Positions 42,563 through 50,763 of a stretch of DNA of 64,000 bases are shown here, piece after piece. This stretch comes from Streptomyces sp. CB01635 (lineage in GTDB: Bacteria; Actinomycetota; Actinomycetes; Streptomycetales; Streptomycetaceae). The translations under genes and the position numbers were made by a program. The notes beneath the pieces were generated by a model. That model ran no database searches. It had not been told where the DNA came from and worked only from the letters and a program-made list of their open reading frames with translations. Positions within the stretch are counted from its first letter, which is position 1, and every line of letters begins with the position of its first letter. The stretch lies in contig NZ_NNBL01000001.1 in the NCBI RefSeq assembly GCF_002803065.1, forward strand, positions 838,724-902,723. Reading direction: 5' to 3'.

Positions 42563-43816
42563 TCAGACGCCGAAAGGGGCCGGGTAGGTGATCGTGCCCT
42601 GCGGCACCTGCCAGGAACCGTCCGCCGCGCCCAGGACGAGCGCCATCATCGCCTCGTCCGGCGCCTCGAATCCGGGCCGGATGCCGTACCCGGAGGCCGG
42701 GGTGAAGCCGAATTTCGGGTAGTACGCCGGGTGTCCGAGTACGAGGACGAGGCGCTCCCCACGCGCGCGTGCCGCGTCCAGCACCGCGCGGACGACGGCC
42801 GAACCGGCGCCCCGGCGCTGGTATCGCGGAAGTACCGCGACGGGTGCCAGGGCCGCCGCGGGCGCGCCGCCGACCAGGCAGCGGGTGATCAGCGCGTGCG
42901 CCGCCACGGTGCCGTCCGGCGCCTCGGCGACGTACGAGAGGCCGGGCAGCCACGCGTCGGTGTCCGCCCGGAGGGCGTCCACCAGGTCGGCCTCCGCCTC
43001 CGTCGGGAAGGCGGCGGCGTTCACGGCGTGGACGGCCGCGATGTCGGCGGCCGACTCCGGCCGCGTGGGCCACGACGCCGCGGGGCGCAGCGCGTAGCCG
43101 GTGTAGCCGTAGTCCCCGCCGTGGTCGCGCCGCATCGCCAGCTCGGCGCGGGCGCCCGCGAGGGCCTCGGCCATGCCGGGTGCCTGCGGGTCCGTGGCGT
43201 CGGCGCGCTCGGCGAGCGGGCCGTAGTACTCGTCCCAGTCGGACTCGGGCTGCCGGTGGACGCCGAGCACGGAGTACCCGGCGCTGGTGCAGGCCCGGAC
43301 GTTCTCCTCGCCCGTCCGCAGTGCGTACTGCGGCTCCCAGAAGGCCCGCGCCTCGGTGGACGGGTCGGCGGCGGTCCACTCGCACTCGGTGAGCACGAGC
43401 GAGCCGCCCGGGGCGAGCAGCCGCTTCCACCGCCGCAGCGCGTTGTCGAAGCCGATGGAGTACGCCGAGCTCTCGGCCCAGATCAGATCGAACGAAGCAT
43501 CCTGATAGGGGAGTTCGTCCATGTCGGCGTTGACGGGGTGGATTCGGTCGGCGAGGCCCCGCGCCTTCGCGGCCGCGCGCAGCTCGTCGAGGAACGGCTC
43601 GTGGAGGTCGACCGCGGTGACCTCACCGCCGGTCTCGGCGGCCAGGAGCAGCGCGGAGCGGCCGGGGCCGCAGCCGAGGTCGAGCACGCGCGGGCGCTCG
43701 GGCAGCGGCCCCACGAAGGAGAGGAGCCGCAGGGTGGTGGAGTCGGAGCCGGGGCCCTGCCGGGGAAGTCCGTGGTGCAGGGCGAAGAAGGCGTCACGTA
43801 CGACGTTGTCGGTCAA
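42563..43816 (-). CDS. Methyltransferase-GNAT acetyltransferase fusion
   Basis: This 417-residue protein joins two enzymes. Residues 1-245 form a class I SAM methyltransferase with motif I VLDLGCGPGRSALLLA (44-59), VTAVDLHEP and LLAPGGSLVLTE. Residues about 255-417 form a GNAT N-acetyltransferase with acetyl-CoA loop PRYQRRGAGSAVVRA and the VLGHPAYYPKFGFTPASGYGIRPG signature. The start is a TTG with AAGGG nine bases before it. The substrate is unknown, but one molecule may be both methylated and acetylated. A 23-codon leader ORF lies 64 bp upstream. Confidence 0.88.
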   Translation of the reverse strand: MTDNVVRDAFFALHHGLPRQGPGSDSTTLRLLSFVGPLPERPRVLDLGCGPGRSALLLAAETGGEVTAVDLHEPFLDELRAAAKARGLADRIHPVNADMDELPYQDASFDLIWAESSAYSIGFDNALRRWKRLLAPGGSLVLTECEWTAADPSTEARAFWEPQYALRTGEENVRACTSAGYSVLGVHRQPESDWDEYYGPLAERADATDPQAPGMAEALAGARAELAMRRDHGGDYGYTGYALRPAASWPTRPESAADIAAVHAVNAAAFPTEAEADLVDALRADTDAWLPGLSYVAEAPDGTVAAHALITRCLVGGAPAAALAPVAVLPRYQRRGAGSAVVRAVLDAARARGERLVLVLGHPAYYPKFGFTPASGYGIRPGFEAPDEAMMALVLGAADGSWQVPQGTITYPAPFGV

Positions 43817-43880
43817 CGGTTTGAACCCTTGGGTGAGAGGGCCCCGTCGACGCGCACTCCTGCTGCGTGAGCGGGAAGGG

Positions 43881-43952
43881 TCAGGCGTGGGCCCGGAAGA
43901 TGGGGATGCACCTGTCGCTGCGCGGGGCAGCGCTCACCGCGACGACAGTCAT
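43881..43952 (-). CDS. 23-residue leader peptide ORF
   Basis: The ATG at 43952 has a very strong ribosome binding site (GAGGAGGTGGG, minus strand of 43956-43967) followed by 23 codons, including a Cys codon (C15) and several Arg codons, then TGA. It lies 64 bp upstream of the methyltransferase-acetyltransferase fusion. This layout fits Streptomyces leader peptides that control a downstream gene by ribosome stalling, often in response to sulfur amino acids. No clear terminator/antiterminator pair is obvious, so mechanism is inferred. Confidence 0.6.
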   Translation of the reverse strand: MTVVAVSAAPRSDRCIPIFRAHA

Positions 43953-44023
43953 CAACCCACCTCCTCAAGATTCATGGCCAACCTAGCACGCAGCGTCCAT
44001 GCCTGGCCCTAGAGAGCGGGCGG

Positions 44024-44956
44024 TCAGTGGCAGAGCTTCGCCTCGTGCTCCGCGTGACCGACCGGCTCCAGCTGGAACGTGCAGTGCTCGACGTCGAAGT
44101 GGACGCCGAGGCAGCCCTGGAGCTCGTGCAGCATCTTCTCGTGGCCGATGGCGTTGAGGGCCTCCGAGCTCACGACCACGTGTGCGGACAGGACGGGCAT
44201 GCCCGACGTGATCGTCCAGGCGTGCAGGTCGTGGATGTCCAGGACGCCGGGGAGCTCCGTGATGTGGGCCCGCACCTCCGCCATGTCGACGCCCTTCGGC
44301 GCCGCTTCGAGCAGCACGTTCAGCGTCTCCCGCAGCAGCTTCACGGTCCGCGGGACGATCATGAGACCGATCGCGATCGACGCGATCGGGTCCGCGGCCT
44401 GCCAGCCGGTGGCCAGGATGATCGTCGCCGAGATGATCACGGCGACCGAGCCCAGTGCGTCGGCAGCCACCTCGAGGAAGGCGCCGCGCACGTTGAGGCT
44501 CTCCTTCTGGCCGCGCACCAGGATCGACAGCGAGATCATGTTCGCGACGAGACCGATCACGCCGAAGACGATCGTCAGCCCGCCCTCGGTCTCGGCCGGC
44601 TCCAGGAACCGCTGGATCGCCTCGACCAGCACATAGCCGCCGACGCCGAGCAGCAGCAGGCAGTTGGCGAGCGCGGCCAGGATCTCGGCGCGGGCGAAGC
44701 CGAACGTGCGCTGTTCACTCGCGGGGCGGTTGGCGAAGTGGATGGCGAGCAGCGCCATACCGAGGCCGAGCGCGTCGGTCGCCATATGGGCGGCGTCCGC
44801 GACCAGGGCGAGCGAGTCGGCGAGGAGTCCGCCGACGATCTCGACCACCATCACGGTGAGCGTGATGCCGAGCGCGATGCGCAGCCGGCCCAGATGCGCG
44901 GCCGAGACCGTGCCCGTGGGCGCGTGGCTGTGCCCGTGATCGTGTCCGGCCCCCAT
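44024..44956 (-). CDS. Cation diffusion facilitator (zinc/cobalt/cadmium exporter)
   Basis: The 310-residue protein has a His-rich N-terminus (HDHGHSH), six hydrophobic segments and a cytoplasmic C-terminal domain ending in further His. Metal-site motifs are ADSLALVADAAHMATDALG in segment II and FLEVAADALGSVAV in segment V, the HxxxD-type tetrahedral site of ZitB/CzcD. It should export Zn2+ or similar ions against protons from the cytosol. I could not fit a known metal-repressor box to the AT-poor upstream region. Confidence 0.92.
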   Translation of the reverse strand: MGAGHDHGHSHAPTGTVSAAHLGRLRIALGITLTVMVVEIVGGLLADSLALVADAAHMATDALGLGMALLAIHFANRPASEQRTFGFARAEILAALANCLLLLGVGGYVLVEAIQRFLEPAETEGGLTIVFGVIGLVANMISLSILVRGQKESLNVRGAFLEVAADALGSVAVIISATIILATGWQAADPIASIAIGLMIVPRTVKLLRETLNVLLEAAPKGVDMAEVRAHITELPGVLDIHDLHAWTITSGMPVLSAHVVVSSEALNAIGHEKMLHELQGCLGVHFDVEHCTFQLEPVGHAEHEAKLCH

Positions 44957-45068
44957 GGAAACCGCCCTCCGTCCGCTCGTCGGCGCGCCTGGCCGGCCGC
45001 CCCCGCGATCACAGTGAACTACGGGTAGGGGGTATCTGCAAACACTGCACTGAACACCGTTGTCATGT

Positions 45069-45102
45069 GCCCTGACCTGCGGAAATGGCCGCAGGTCAGG
45101 GC
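45069..45102 (-). terminator. Strong terminator after galE
   Basis: A perfect 14-bp stem GCCCTGACCTGCGG (45069-45082) and CCGCAGGTCAGGGC (45089-45102) with a 6-nt loop starts 10 bp after the galE stop codon. Confidence 0.88.
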
Positions 45103-45112
45103 GTCGCCCGGG

Positions 45113-46096
45113 TCAGTTGGCGGTGCTCTCCGGATGCCGCAGCCGCCAGCCCGCCCACGCCGACTCGACCATCTCGCGCACCCCACGGCTCGCCACCCAG
45201 CCGAGTTCCTTCGCCGCGAGTTCCGCGGAGGCCACCGCACGCGGGGAGTCGCCCGCGCGGCGCGGCTCGACCACTGCCGCCCGCGGGTCGCCGCTGACCT
45301 CGGAGATCAGGCCGACCAGTTCGCGCACGGAGACGCCCTCGCCGGAGCCGATGTTCACCGTCAGGTCGCCCGTCGCGCCCGGCGCGGTCAGCCGCCGCGC
45401 GGCCGCGAGATGGGCCTCGGCGAGATCGGCGACGTGCAGATAGTCACGTACACAGGTGCCGTCCGGCGTGCCGTAGTCGTCACCGAAGATCCGGGGGGCC
45501 TCGCCGCGGCTCAGCCGGTCGAAGATCATCGGGATCACATTGAAGATGCCGGTGTCCGCGAGCTCGGGGGCTGCGGCGCCCGCCACGTTGAAGTAGCGCA
45601 GGCACACGGTCGCCATGCCGTGCGCCCGGCCGGCCGCGCGCACCAGCCACTCGCCCGCCAGCTTCGTCTCGCCGTAGGGGCTCATCGGCGCGCAGGGGGT
45701 GGACTCCGTGATGAGGTCCACATCCGGGTTGCCGTACACGGCAGCGGACGAGGAGAACACGAAGCGCCGCACGCCGGCCTCGGCGACCGCGTCCAGAAGC
45801 ACCGCCAGGCCACCCACGTTGTCGCGGTAGTAGAGCTCGGGCCGCTCCACGGACTCGCCGACCTGTTTGCGGGCCGCGAGATGCACCACACCGGTCACGG
45901 AGTGCTCCGCGCACACCCGCTTCACCAGCTCGGGGTCCAGGGCCGAGCCCCTGACCAGCTCGATGTCCGACGGCAGCCGTTCGGACACCCCGGTCGAGAC
46001 GTCGTCGAGGACGACCACGTCCTCCCCGGCGGCGGCCATCGCCCGCGCCACATGTGCCCCGATATAACCCGCTCCACCTGTGATCAGCCATGTCAT
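45113..46096 (-). CDS. galE: UDP-glucose 4-epimerase
   Basis: The 327-residue short-chain dehydrogenase has the NAD motif TGGAGYIG (6-13), S116 in FSSSAAVYG and the catalytic pair Y141/K145 in PYGETK. It interconverts UDP-glucose and UDP-galactose, or the N-acetyl forms. It stands apart from gal operon genes and diverges from the CDP-alcohol/ABC-exporter cluster, so it may supply the sugar nucleotide for the glycan that cluster makes. A strong terminator follows. The 282-bp divergent spacer holds paired palindromes. Confidence 0.93.
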   Translation of the reverse strand: MTWLITGGAGYIGAHVARAMAAAGEDVVVLDDVSTGVSERLPSDIELVRGSALDPELVKRVCAEHSVTGVVHLAARKQVGESVERPELYYRDNVGGLAVLLDAVAEAGVRRFVFSSSAAVYGNPDVDLITESTPCAPMSPYGETKLAGEWLVRAAGRAHGMATVCLRYFNVAGAAAPELADTGIFNVIPMIFDRLSRGEAPRIFGDDYGTPDGTCVRDYLHVADLAEAHLAAARRLTAPGATGDLTVNIGSGEGVSVRELVGLISEVSGDPRAAVVEPRRAGDSPRAVASAELAAKELGWVASRGVREMVESAWAGWRLRHPESTAN

Positions 46097-46139
46097 GGTC
46101 GACCACCCTAGGGCGTGTCCCTATGTGCCCTCCCGGGCC

Positions 46140-46163
46140 CTCGTACGAGCACTCGTACGAGCA
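46140..46163. promoter_or_regulatory. Two tandem 10-bp palindromes between galE and the CDP-alcohol cluster
   Basis: CTCGTACGAGCA is repeated head to tail (46140-46151 and 46152-46163). Each unit contains the perfect palindrome CTCGTACGAG, so two dyads sit one helical turn apart, 44-67 bp upstream of galE. A dimer-of-dimers repressor or activator could bind here. Confidence 0.5.
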
Positions 46164-46378
46164 GCAGTTTGTGGGGCGGGGCCTTGATCGACAATGATGA
46201 CGGGGCGTCGCGCACACGCAGACCGCTCTTATCGGGCCATGAACGGGCGGTGAACGTCCGCTTCTCATCATCCGATAGCCTCTGCCGACGTGCCGCCCGG
46301 CCGCACCAGGCCCGGGGCGCCCCCATCACGCCTGTGCCCGCTGCGCCGGCGTGCAGGCAATCCAAGGAGTGAGTTCGT

Positions 46379-48205
46379 CTGTCGACCGCCATCGTCACCG
46401 GTCAGCCGGTACCCGGGTCGTCGCTCGAGGGCGAGCTGCGGGCGCTCGGCTTCGACGTGCGGCTCGCCCCGGACGCCGCACAGGCAGGGACGGCGCTCGC
46501 CGCGGTCCCGGCAGGACAGCGGGTCGCGCTCGTCGACGCGGGCTTCGTGGGCCACACCCACGCCCTGCGCCTCGGCCTCACCGACCCCCGCTTCGCCGCC
46601 TCGGCCGTCCCCGGAGCCGTCTCCGTACAGCCCGCGGCCCGCGAGGCGCTGACCGACGCCCTGCGTGACACCGCCGAAGGGCCGTCCGCGGCTGACTTCG
46701 GCACGCGGGCCGGCACCCTGGCCGGTGTGCTCGCCGACCGCGTCGCCGAGCGCCTGGCAGCGGCGTACGGCACCGACGTGCACCGGCCCGAGCTCGGTGA
46801 GCTCGTCGCCGCCGTGCCCGCCGACCCGCAGGCCCGCAACGAGGCCCGCCAGGCGGTCGCCGCCGTCGACGACGAGGCGATCCGGCTGCGTACGGCGGTC
46901 AAGGCGCGCGACGGCTTCTTCACGACCTACTGCATCAGCCCGTACTCCCGCTACATCGCCCGCTGGTGCGCCCGGCGCGGTCTCACCCCGAACCAGGTGA
47001 CGACGGCCTCGCTGGTCACCGCTTTGATCGCGGCGGGCTGCGCGGCCACCGGCACCCGTCCCGGCTTCGTCGCCGCGGGACTGCTGCTCCTCTTCTCCTT
47101 CGTCCTGGACTGCACGGACGGGCAGCTCGCCCGCTACTCCCTGCAGTACTCGACGCTCGGCGCCTGGCTCGACGCGACCTTCGACCGGGCCAAGGAGTAC
47201 GCCTACTACGCGGGCCTCGCGCTCGGCGCGGCCCGCGGCGGTGACGACGTGTGGGCGCTCGCGCTCGGCGCGATGGTCCTGCAGACCTGCCGCCATGTCG
47301 TGGACTTCTCCTTCAACGAGGCGAACCACGACGCGACGGCGAACACCAGCCCCACCGCGGCCCTCTCGGACAAGCTCGACAGCGTCGGGTGGACGGTCTG
47401 GGTGCGCCGGATGATAGTTCTGCCGATCGGCGAACGCTGGGCCCTGATCGCGGTACTCACCGCGCTGACGACGCCGCGGGTCACGTTCATCGTCCTGCTG
47501 ATCGGCTGCGCCCTCGCGGCGGCGTACACCACGGCCGGCCGCGTCCTGCGCTCGCTGACCCGCCGGGCCACCCGCACGGACCGGGCCGCGCAGGCCCTCG
47601 CGGAGCTCTCCGACAGCGGCCCGCTGAGCGAACTCCTCCAGCGCGCGGTGCGCGGTGTGCCTCGTCACACGGCCCCGGCCGTCGCCGCGCTCGGCGCCCT
47701 GGTCCTCGTACTCGCCACAGCGCTGTCGGACTACGGCAGCTGGTGGCCCGTCCTCGGCGCCGCCGTCTACGCGCTGACCTCCGCCGCGGCCGTCTCTCGC
47801 CCCCTCAAGGGCCCCCTCGACTGGCTGGTCCCGCCCGTCTTCCGCGCCGCCGAATACGGCACGATCCTGCTGATCGCAGCGAAAGCGGACGTAAACGGAG
47901 CGTTGCCGGCGGCTTTCGGACTGGTGGCCGCGGTCGCCTACCATCACTACGACACCGTGTACCGCATCCGCGGCGGCACCGGCGCGCCCCCGCGCTGGCT
48001 GGTCCGGGCGATCGGCGGGCACGAGGGCAGGACGCTGGTGGTCACGGTGATCGCCGCACTGCTCACCAACACAGATTTCACTGTCGCGCTCACGGTTTGC
48101 GCCGTGGCTGTGGCACTGGTGGTGCTCGTCGAGAGCATCCGCTACTGGGTGACCGCCCACAGGCGCGGCGCACCCGCCGTACACGATGAAGGAGAACCCG
48201 CATGA
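46379..48205 (+). CDS. DUF5941 / CDP-alcohol phosphatidyltransferase fusion protein
   Basis: This 608-residue protein likely begins at a rare CTG: AAGGAG lies nine bases before CTG 46379, and the first GTG (46457) would lose 26 conserved-looking residues; the frame is closed by TGA at 46370. The first 170 residues are cytosolic-looking with a nucleotidyltransferase-like feel. From 200 on it is a membrane protein with the full CDP-alcohol phosphotransferase motif, D244, D247, G248, A251, R252, G261, D265 and D269. The C-terminal part (about 420-600) is the DUF5941 region. It should join a CDP-activated alcohol to an acceptor. Confidence 0.85.
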   Translation: MSTAIVTGQPVPGSSLEGELRALGFDVRLAPDAAQAGTALAAVPAGQRVALVDAGFVGHTHALRLGLTDPRFAASAVPGAVSVQPAAREALTDALRDTAEGPSAADFGTRAGTLAGVLADRVAERLAAAYGTDVHRPELGELVAAVPADPQARNEARQAVAAVDDEAIRLRTAVKARDGFFTTYCISPYSRYIARWCARRGLTPNQVTTASLVTALIAAGCAATGTRPGFVAAGLLLLFSFVLDCTDGQLARYSLQYSTLGAWLDATFDRAKEYAYYAGLALGAARGGDDVWALALGAMVLQTCRHVVDFSFNEANHDATANTSPTAALSDKLDSVGWTVWVRRMIVLPIGERWALIAVLTALTTPRVTFIVLLIGCALAAAYTTAGRVLRSLTRRATRTDRAAQALAELSDSGPLSELLQRAVRGVPRHTAPAVAALGALVLVLATALSDYGSWWPVLGAAVYALTSAAAVSRPLKGPLDWLVPPVFRAAEYGTILLIAAKADVNGALPAAFGLVAAVAYHHYDTVYRIRGGTGAPPRWLVRAIGGHEGRTLVVTVIAALLTNTDFTVALTVCAVAVALVVLVESIRYWVTAHRRGAPAVHDEGEPA

Positions 48206-48954
48206 TCGGCCTCGTGCTGGCTGCCGGCGCCGGACGGCGTCTGCGTCCCTACACCGACACCCTGCCCAAGGCCTTGGTGCCGGTCGGCCCCGAGGGTGAC
48301 GAGGAGAGCCTCACGGTTCTGGACCTGACGCTCGGCAACTTCGCCGAGATCGGTCTGACCGAGGTCGCGATCATCGTCGGGTACCGCAAGGAGGCCGTCT
48401 ACGAGCGTCGCGAGGCGCTCGAGCAGAAGTACGGCGTCAAGATCACTCTGATCGACAACGACAAGGCCGAGGAGTGGAACAACGCCTACTCCCTGTGGTG
48501 CGGTCGTGACGCGATCAAGCACTCGGTGATCCTCGCCAACGGCGACACCGTGCACCCGGTCTCCGTCGAGAAGACGCTGCTCGCCGCCCGCGGCGACGGC
48601 AAGAAGATCATCCTCGCCCTCGACACGGTGAAGTCCCTCGCCGACGAGGAGATGAAGGTCGTCGTCGGCCCCGAGGGCGGCATGACGAAGATCACCAAGC
48701 TGATGGACCCGGCCGAGGCGACCGGTGAGTACATCGGCGTCACGCTCATCGAGGGCGAGGCGGCCGACGAGCTCGCCGACGCGCTCAAGACCGTCTTCGA
48801 GACGGACCCGCAGCAGTTCTACGAGCACGGTTACCAGGAGCTCGTGAACCGTGGCTTCAGGATCGACGTCGCCCCGATCGGCGAGGTGAAGTGGGTCGAG
48901 ATCGACAACCACGACGACCTCGCCAAGGGACGTGAGATCGCGTGCCAGTACTGA
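48202..48954 (+). CDS. LicC/IPCT-like cytidylyltransferase (sugar-phosphate nucleotidyltransferase family)
   Basis: The 250-residue protein has the nucleotidyltransferase start LVLAAGAGRRLRPYTDTLPKALVPV, VGYRKEAVYE and IDNDKAEEWNNAYSLWCGR; the last is characteristic of phosphocholine (LicC) and inositol-phosphate cytidylyltransferases, and NGDTVHP is the metal site. It should form a CDP- or NDP-activated alcohol or sugar. It overlaps the DUF5941 gene by four bases (ATGA) and the next gene by 13, so all three are made together. Confidence 0.87.
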   Translation: MIGLVLAAGAGRRLRPYTDTLPKALVPVGPEGDEESLTVLDLTLGNFAEIGLTEVAIIVGYRKEAVYERREALEQKYGVKITLIDNDKAEEWNNAYSLWCGRDAIKHSVILANGDTVHPVSVEKTLLAARGDGKKIILALDTVKSLADEEMKVVVGPEGGMTKITKLMDPAEATGEYIGVTLIEGEAADELADALKTVFETDPQQFYEHGYQELVNRGFRIDVAPIGEVKWVEIDNHDDLAKGREIACQY

Positions 48955-50006
48955 CGAGGCTCATCCCCTCGCCGGTTGTCGTCGACATCCGGGCGGGGGC
49001 GATCGACGACCTGGCGACCGTTCTCGCCGACCAGCGGATCTCTTCGTCCACCGGACGCCTGGCCATCGCGATCAGCGGTGGCTCGGGCGCCGTCCTGCGC
49101 AAGCGCCTCGAGCCGCAGCTGCCCCGTGCGGAGTGGTTCGAGGTCGGCGGCGGGACGCTGGACGACGCGATCAAGCTCGCCGATGCCATCAAGAAGGGCC
49201 GCTACGACGCGGTCGTGGGCCTCGGCGGCGGCAAGATCATCGACTGCGCCAAGTTCGCCGCGGCGCGCGTCGGCCTGCCGCTGGTCGCCGTCGCGACGAA
49301 CCTGTCGCACGACGGTCTGTGCTCGCCGGTCGCGACGCTCGACAACGACGCGGGCCGCGGCTCGTACGGTGTGCCGAACCCGATCGCCGTGGTCATCGAC
49401 CTCGACATCATCCGTGAGGCCCCGGTCCGCTTCGTGCGCTCCGGCATCGGCGACGCCCTGTCCAACATCTCCGCGATCGCGGACTGGGAGCTTGCCGCGC
49501 GCGAGCGCGGCGAGGACATCGACGGCCTGGCCGCCGCCATGGCGCGCCAGGCCGGCGAGGCCGTGCTGCGCCATCCCGGCGGCGTGGGGGACGACGCGTT
49601 CCTCCAGGTCCTGGCCGAGGGCCTGGTCCTCACCGGTATCGCGATGTCGGTGTCGGGCGACTCCCGTCCGGCCTCCGGCGCCTGCCACGAGATCAACCAC
49701 GCCTTCGACCTCCTCTTCCCCAAGCGCGCCGCGAGCCACGGCGAGCAGTGCGGCCTGGGCGCGGCCTTCGCGATGTTCCTCCGTGGAGCGCGCGAGGAGT
49801 CGCTTTACATGGTCGAGGTCCTGCGCAGGCACGGCCTGCCCGTGACCCCCGAGGAGATCGGCTTCACCGTGGACGAGTTCGTCCAGGTCGTGGAGTTCGC
49901 GCCGCAGACCCGTCCGGGCCGGTACACGATCCTCGAGCACCTCAATCTGTCCACCGACCAGATCAGGGACGCCTACGCCGACTATGCAAAAGCCATCGGT
50001 AGCTGA
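48942..50006 (+). CDS. Glycerol-1-phosphate dehydrogenase-like enzyme (Fe/Zn alcohol dehydrogenase superfamily)
   Basis: The 354-residue protein has the nucleotide loop GLGGGKIIDCAKFAA (93-107) and the G1P dehydrogenase marks NLSHDGLCSPVA (120-131), CHEINHAFD (248-256) and SHGEQCGLG (265-273). The predicted zinc ligands D124, H249 and H266 correspond to those of archaeal EgsA and Bacillus AraM, which reduce dihydroxyacetone phosphate to sn-glycerol-1-phosphate. Other members make different polyol phosphates, so glycerol is inferred. Its GTG overlaps the cytidylyltransferase end, coupling product and activation. Confidence 0.82.
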   Translation: MPVLTRLIPSPVVVDIRAGAIDDLATVLADQRISSSTGRLAIAISGGSGAVLRKRLEPQLPRAEWFEVGGGTLDDAIKLADAIKKGRYDAVVGLGGGKIIDCAKFAAARVGLPLVAVATNLSHDGLCSPVATLDNDAGRGSYGVPNPIAVVIDLDIIREAPVRFVRSGIGDALSNISAIADWELAARERGEDIDGLAAAMARQAGEAVLRHPGGVGDDAFLQVLAEGLVLTGIAMSVSGDSRPASGACHEINHAFDLLFPKRAASHGEQCGLGAAFAMFLRGAREESLYMVEVLRRHGLPVTPEEIGFTVDEFVQVVEFAPQTRPGRYTILEHLNLSTDQIRDAYADYAKAIGS

Positions 50007-50763
50007 GCTCCGCCCGGTCGTTCACCCCGCGGGGGTGAAGGACCGGCGGAGCGGCGAGCACTGGGGCGGGCGGCTCTACATGCGCGAGATCTCGCTGCGT
50101 GTGGACCGCCACCTCGTGAACACCAAGGTCACCCCTAACCAGCTGACCTACCTGATGACCGTCTGCGGCGTCCTCGCGGCCCCCGCGCTGCTGATCCCGG
50201 GCATCTGGGGCGCCGTCCTCGGCGTCGTCGCGGTCCAGCTGTACCTGCTGCTCGACTGCGTCGACGGCGAGATCGCCCGGTGGCGCAAGCAGTACTCGCT
50301 CGCCGGCGTCTGGATGGACCGCGTCGGTGCGTACCTGACCGACGCCGCGGTCCTCGTCGGCTTCGGTCTGCGCGCCGCCGACCTGTGGGGTTCCGGCCGG
50401 ATCGACTGGCTGTGGGCCTTCCTCGGCACGCTCGCCGCGCTCGGCGCCATCCTGATCAAGGCCGAGACGGACCTGGTCGGCGTGGCCCGCGCACAGAACG
50501 GCCGGGAGCAGGTCAAGGAGTCCGCCTCCGAGATCAAGGCCTCCGGCATGGCGCTTGCCCGCAAGGCGGCGTCCGCGCTGAAGTTCCACCGCCTCATCCT
50601 CGGCATCGAGGCATCGCTGCTGATCCTGGTCCTCGCGATCGTCGACCAGATCCGGGGCGACCTGTTCTTCACGCGCCTGGGTGTCGCGGTCCTGGCCGGC
50701 ATCGCGCTGCTCCAGACCGTGCTGCACCTGGTGTCCATCCTGGCGTCGAGCAGGCTCAAGTGA
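49984..50763 (+). CDS. CDP-alcohol phosphatidyltransferase family protein (atypical motif)
   Basis: The 259-residue membrane protein has about six hydrophobic segments. The CDP-alcohol motif is present as D91, D94, G95, A98, R99, G108 and D112, but the fourth Asp, expected at 116, is Ala (the next Asp is D120). That residue is the proposed base in known enzymes. It may use D120, act on an unusual acceptor or pair with the complete enzyme upstream. The ATG lies inside the end of the dehydrogenase gene (23-base overlap); the stop overlaps the next GTG. Confidence 0.87.
   Translation: MQKPSVAELRPVVHPAGVKDRRSGEHWGGRLYMREISLRVDRHLVNTKVTPNQLTYLMTVCGVLAAPALLIPGIWGAVLGVVAVQLYLLLDCVDGEIARWRKQYSLAGVWMDRVGAYLTDAAVLVGFGLRAADLWGSGRIDWLWAFLGTLAALGAILIKAETDLVGVARAQNGREQVKESASEIKASGMALARKAASALKFHRLILGIEASLLILVLAIVDQIRGDLFFTRLGVAVLAGIALLQTVLHLVSILASSRLK

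Noticed and set aside
45000-45060. CsoR-type copper operator before the CDF exporter
   Set aside because: ATACCCCCTACCCGTAG has only one GC-rich half; the symmetric GGGTAT half is missing.
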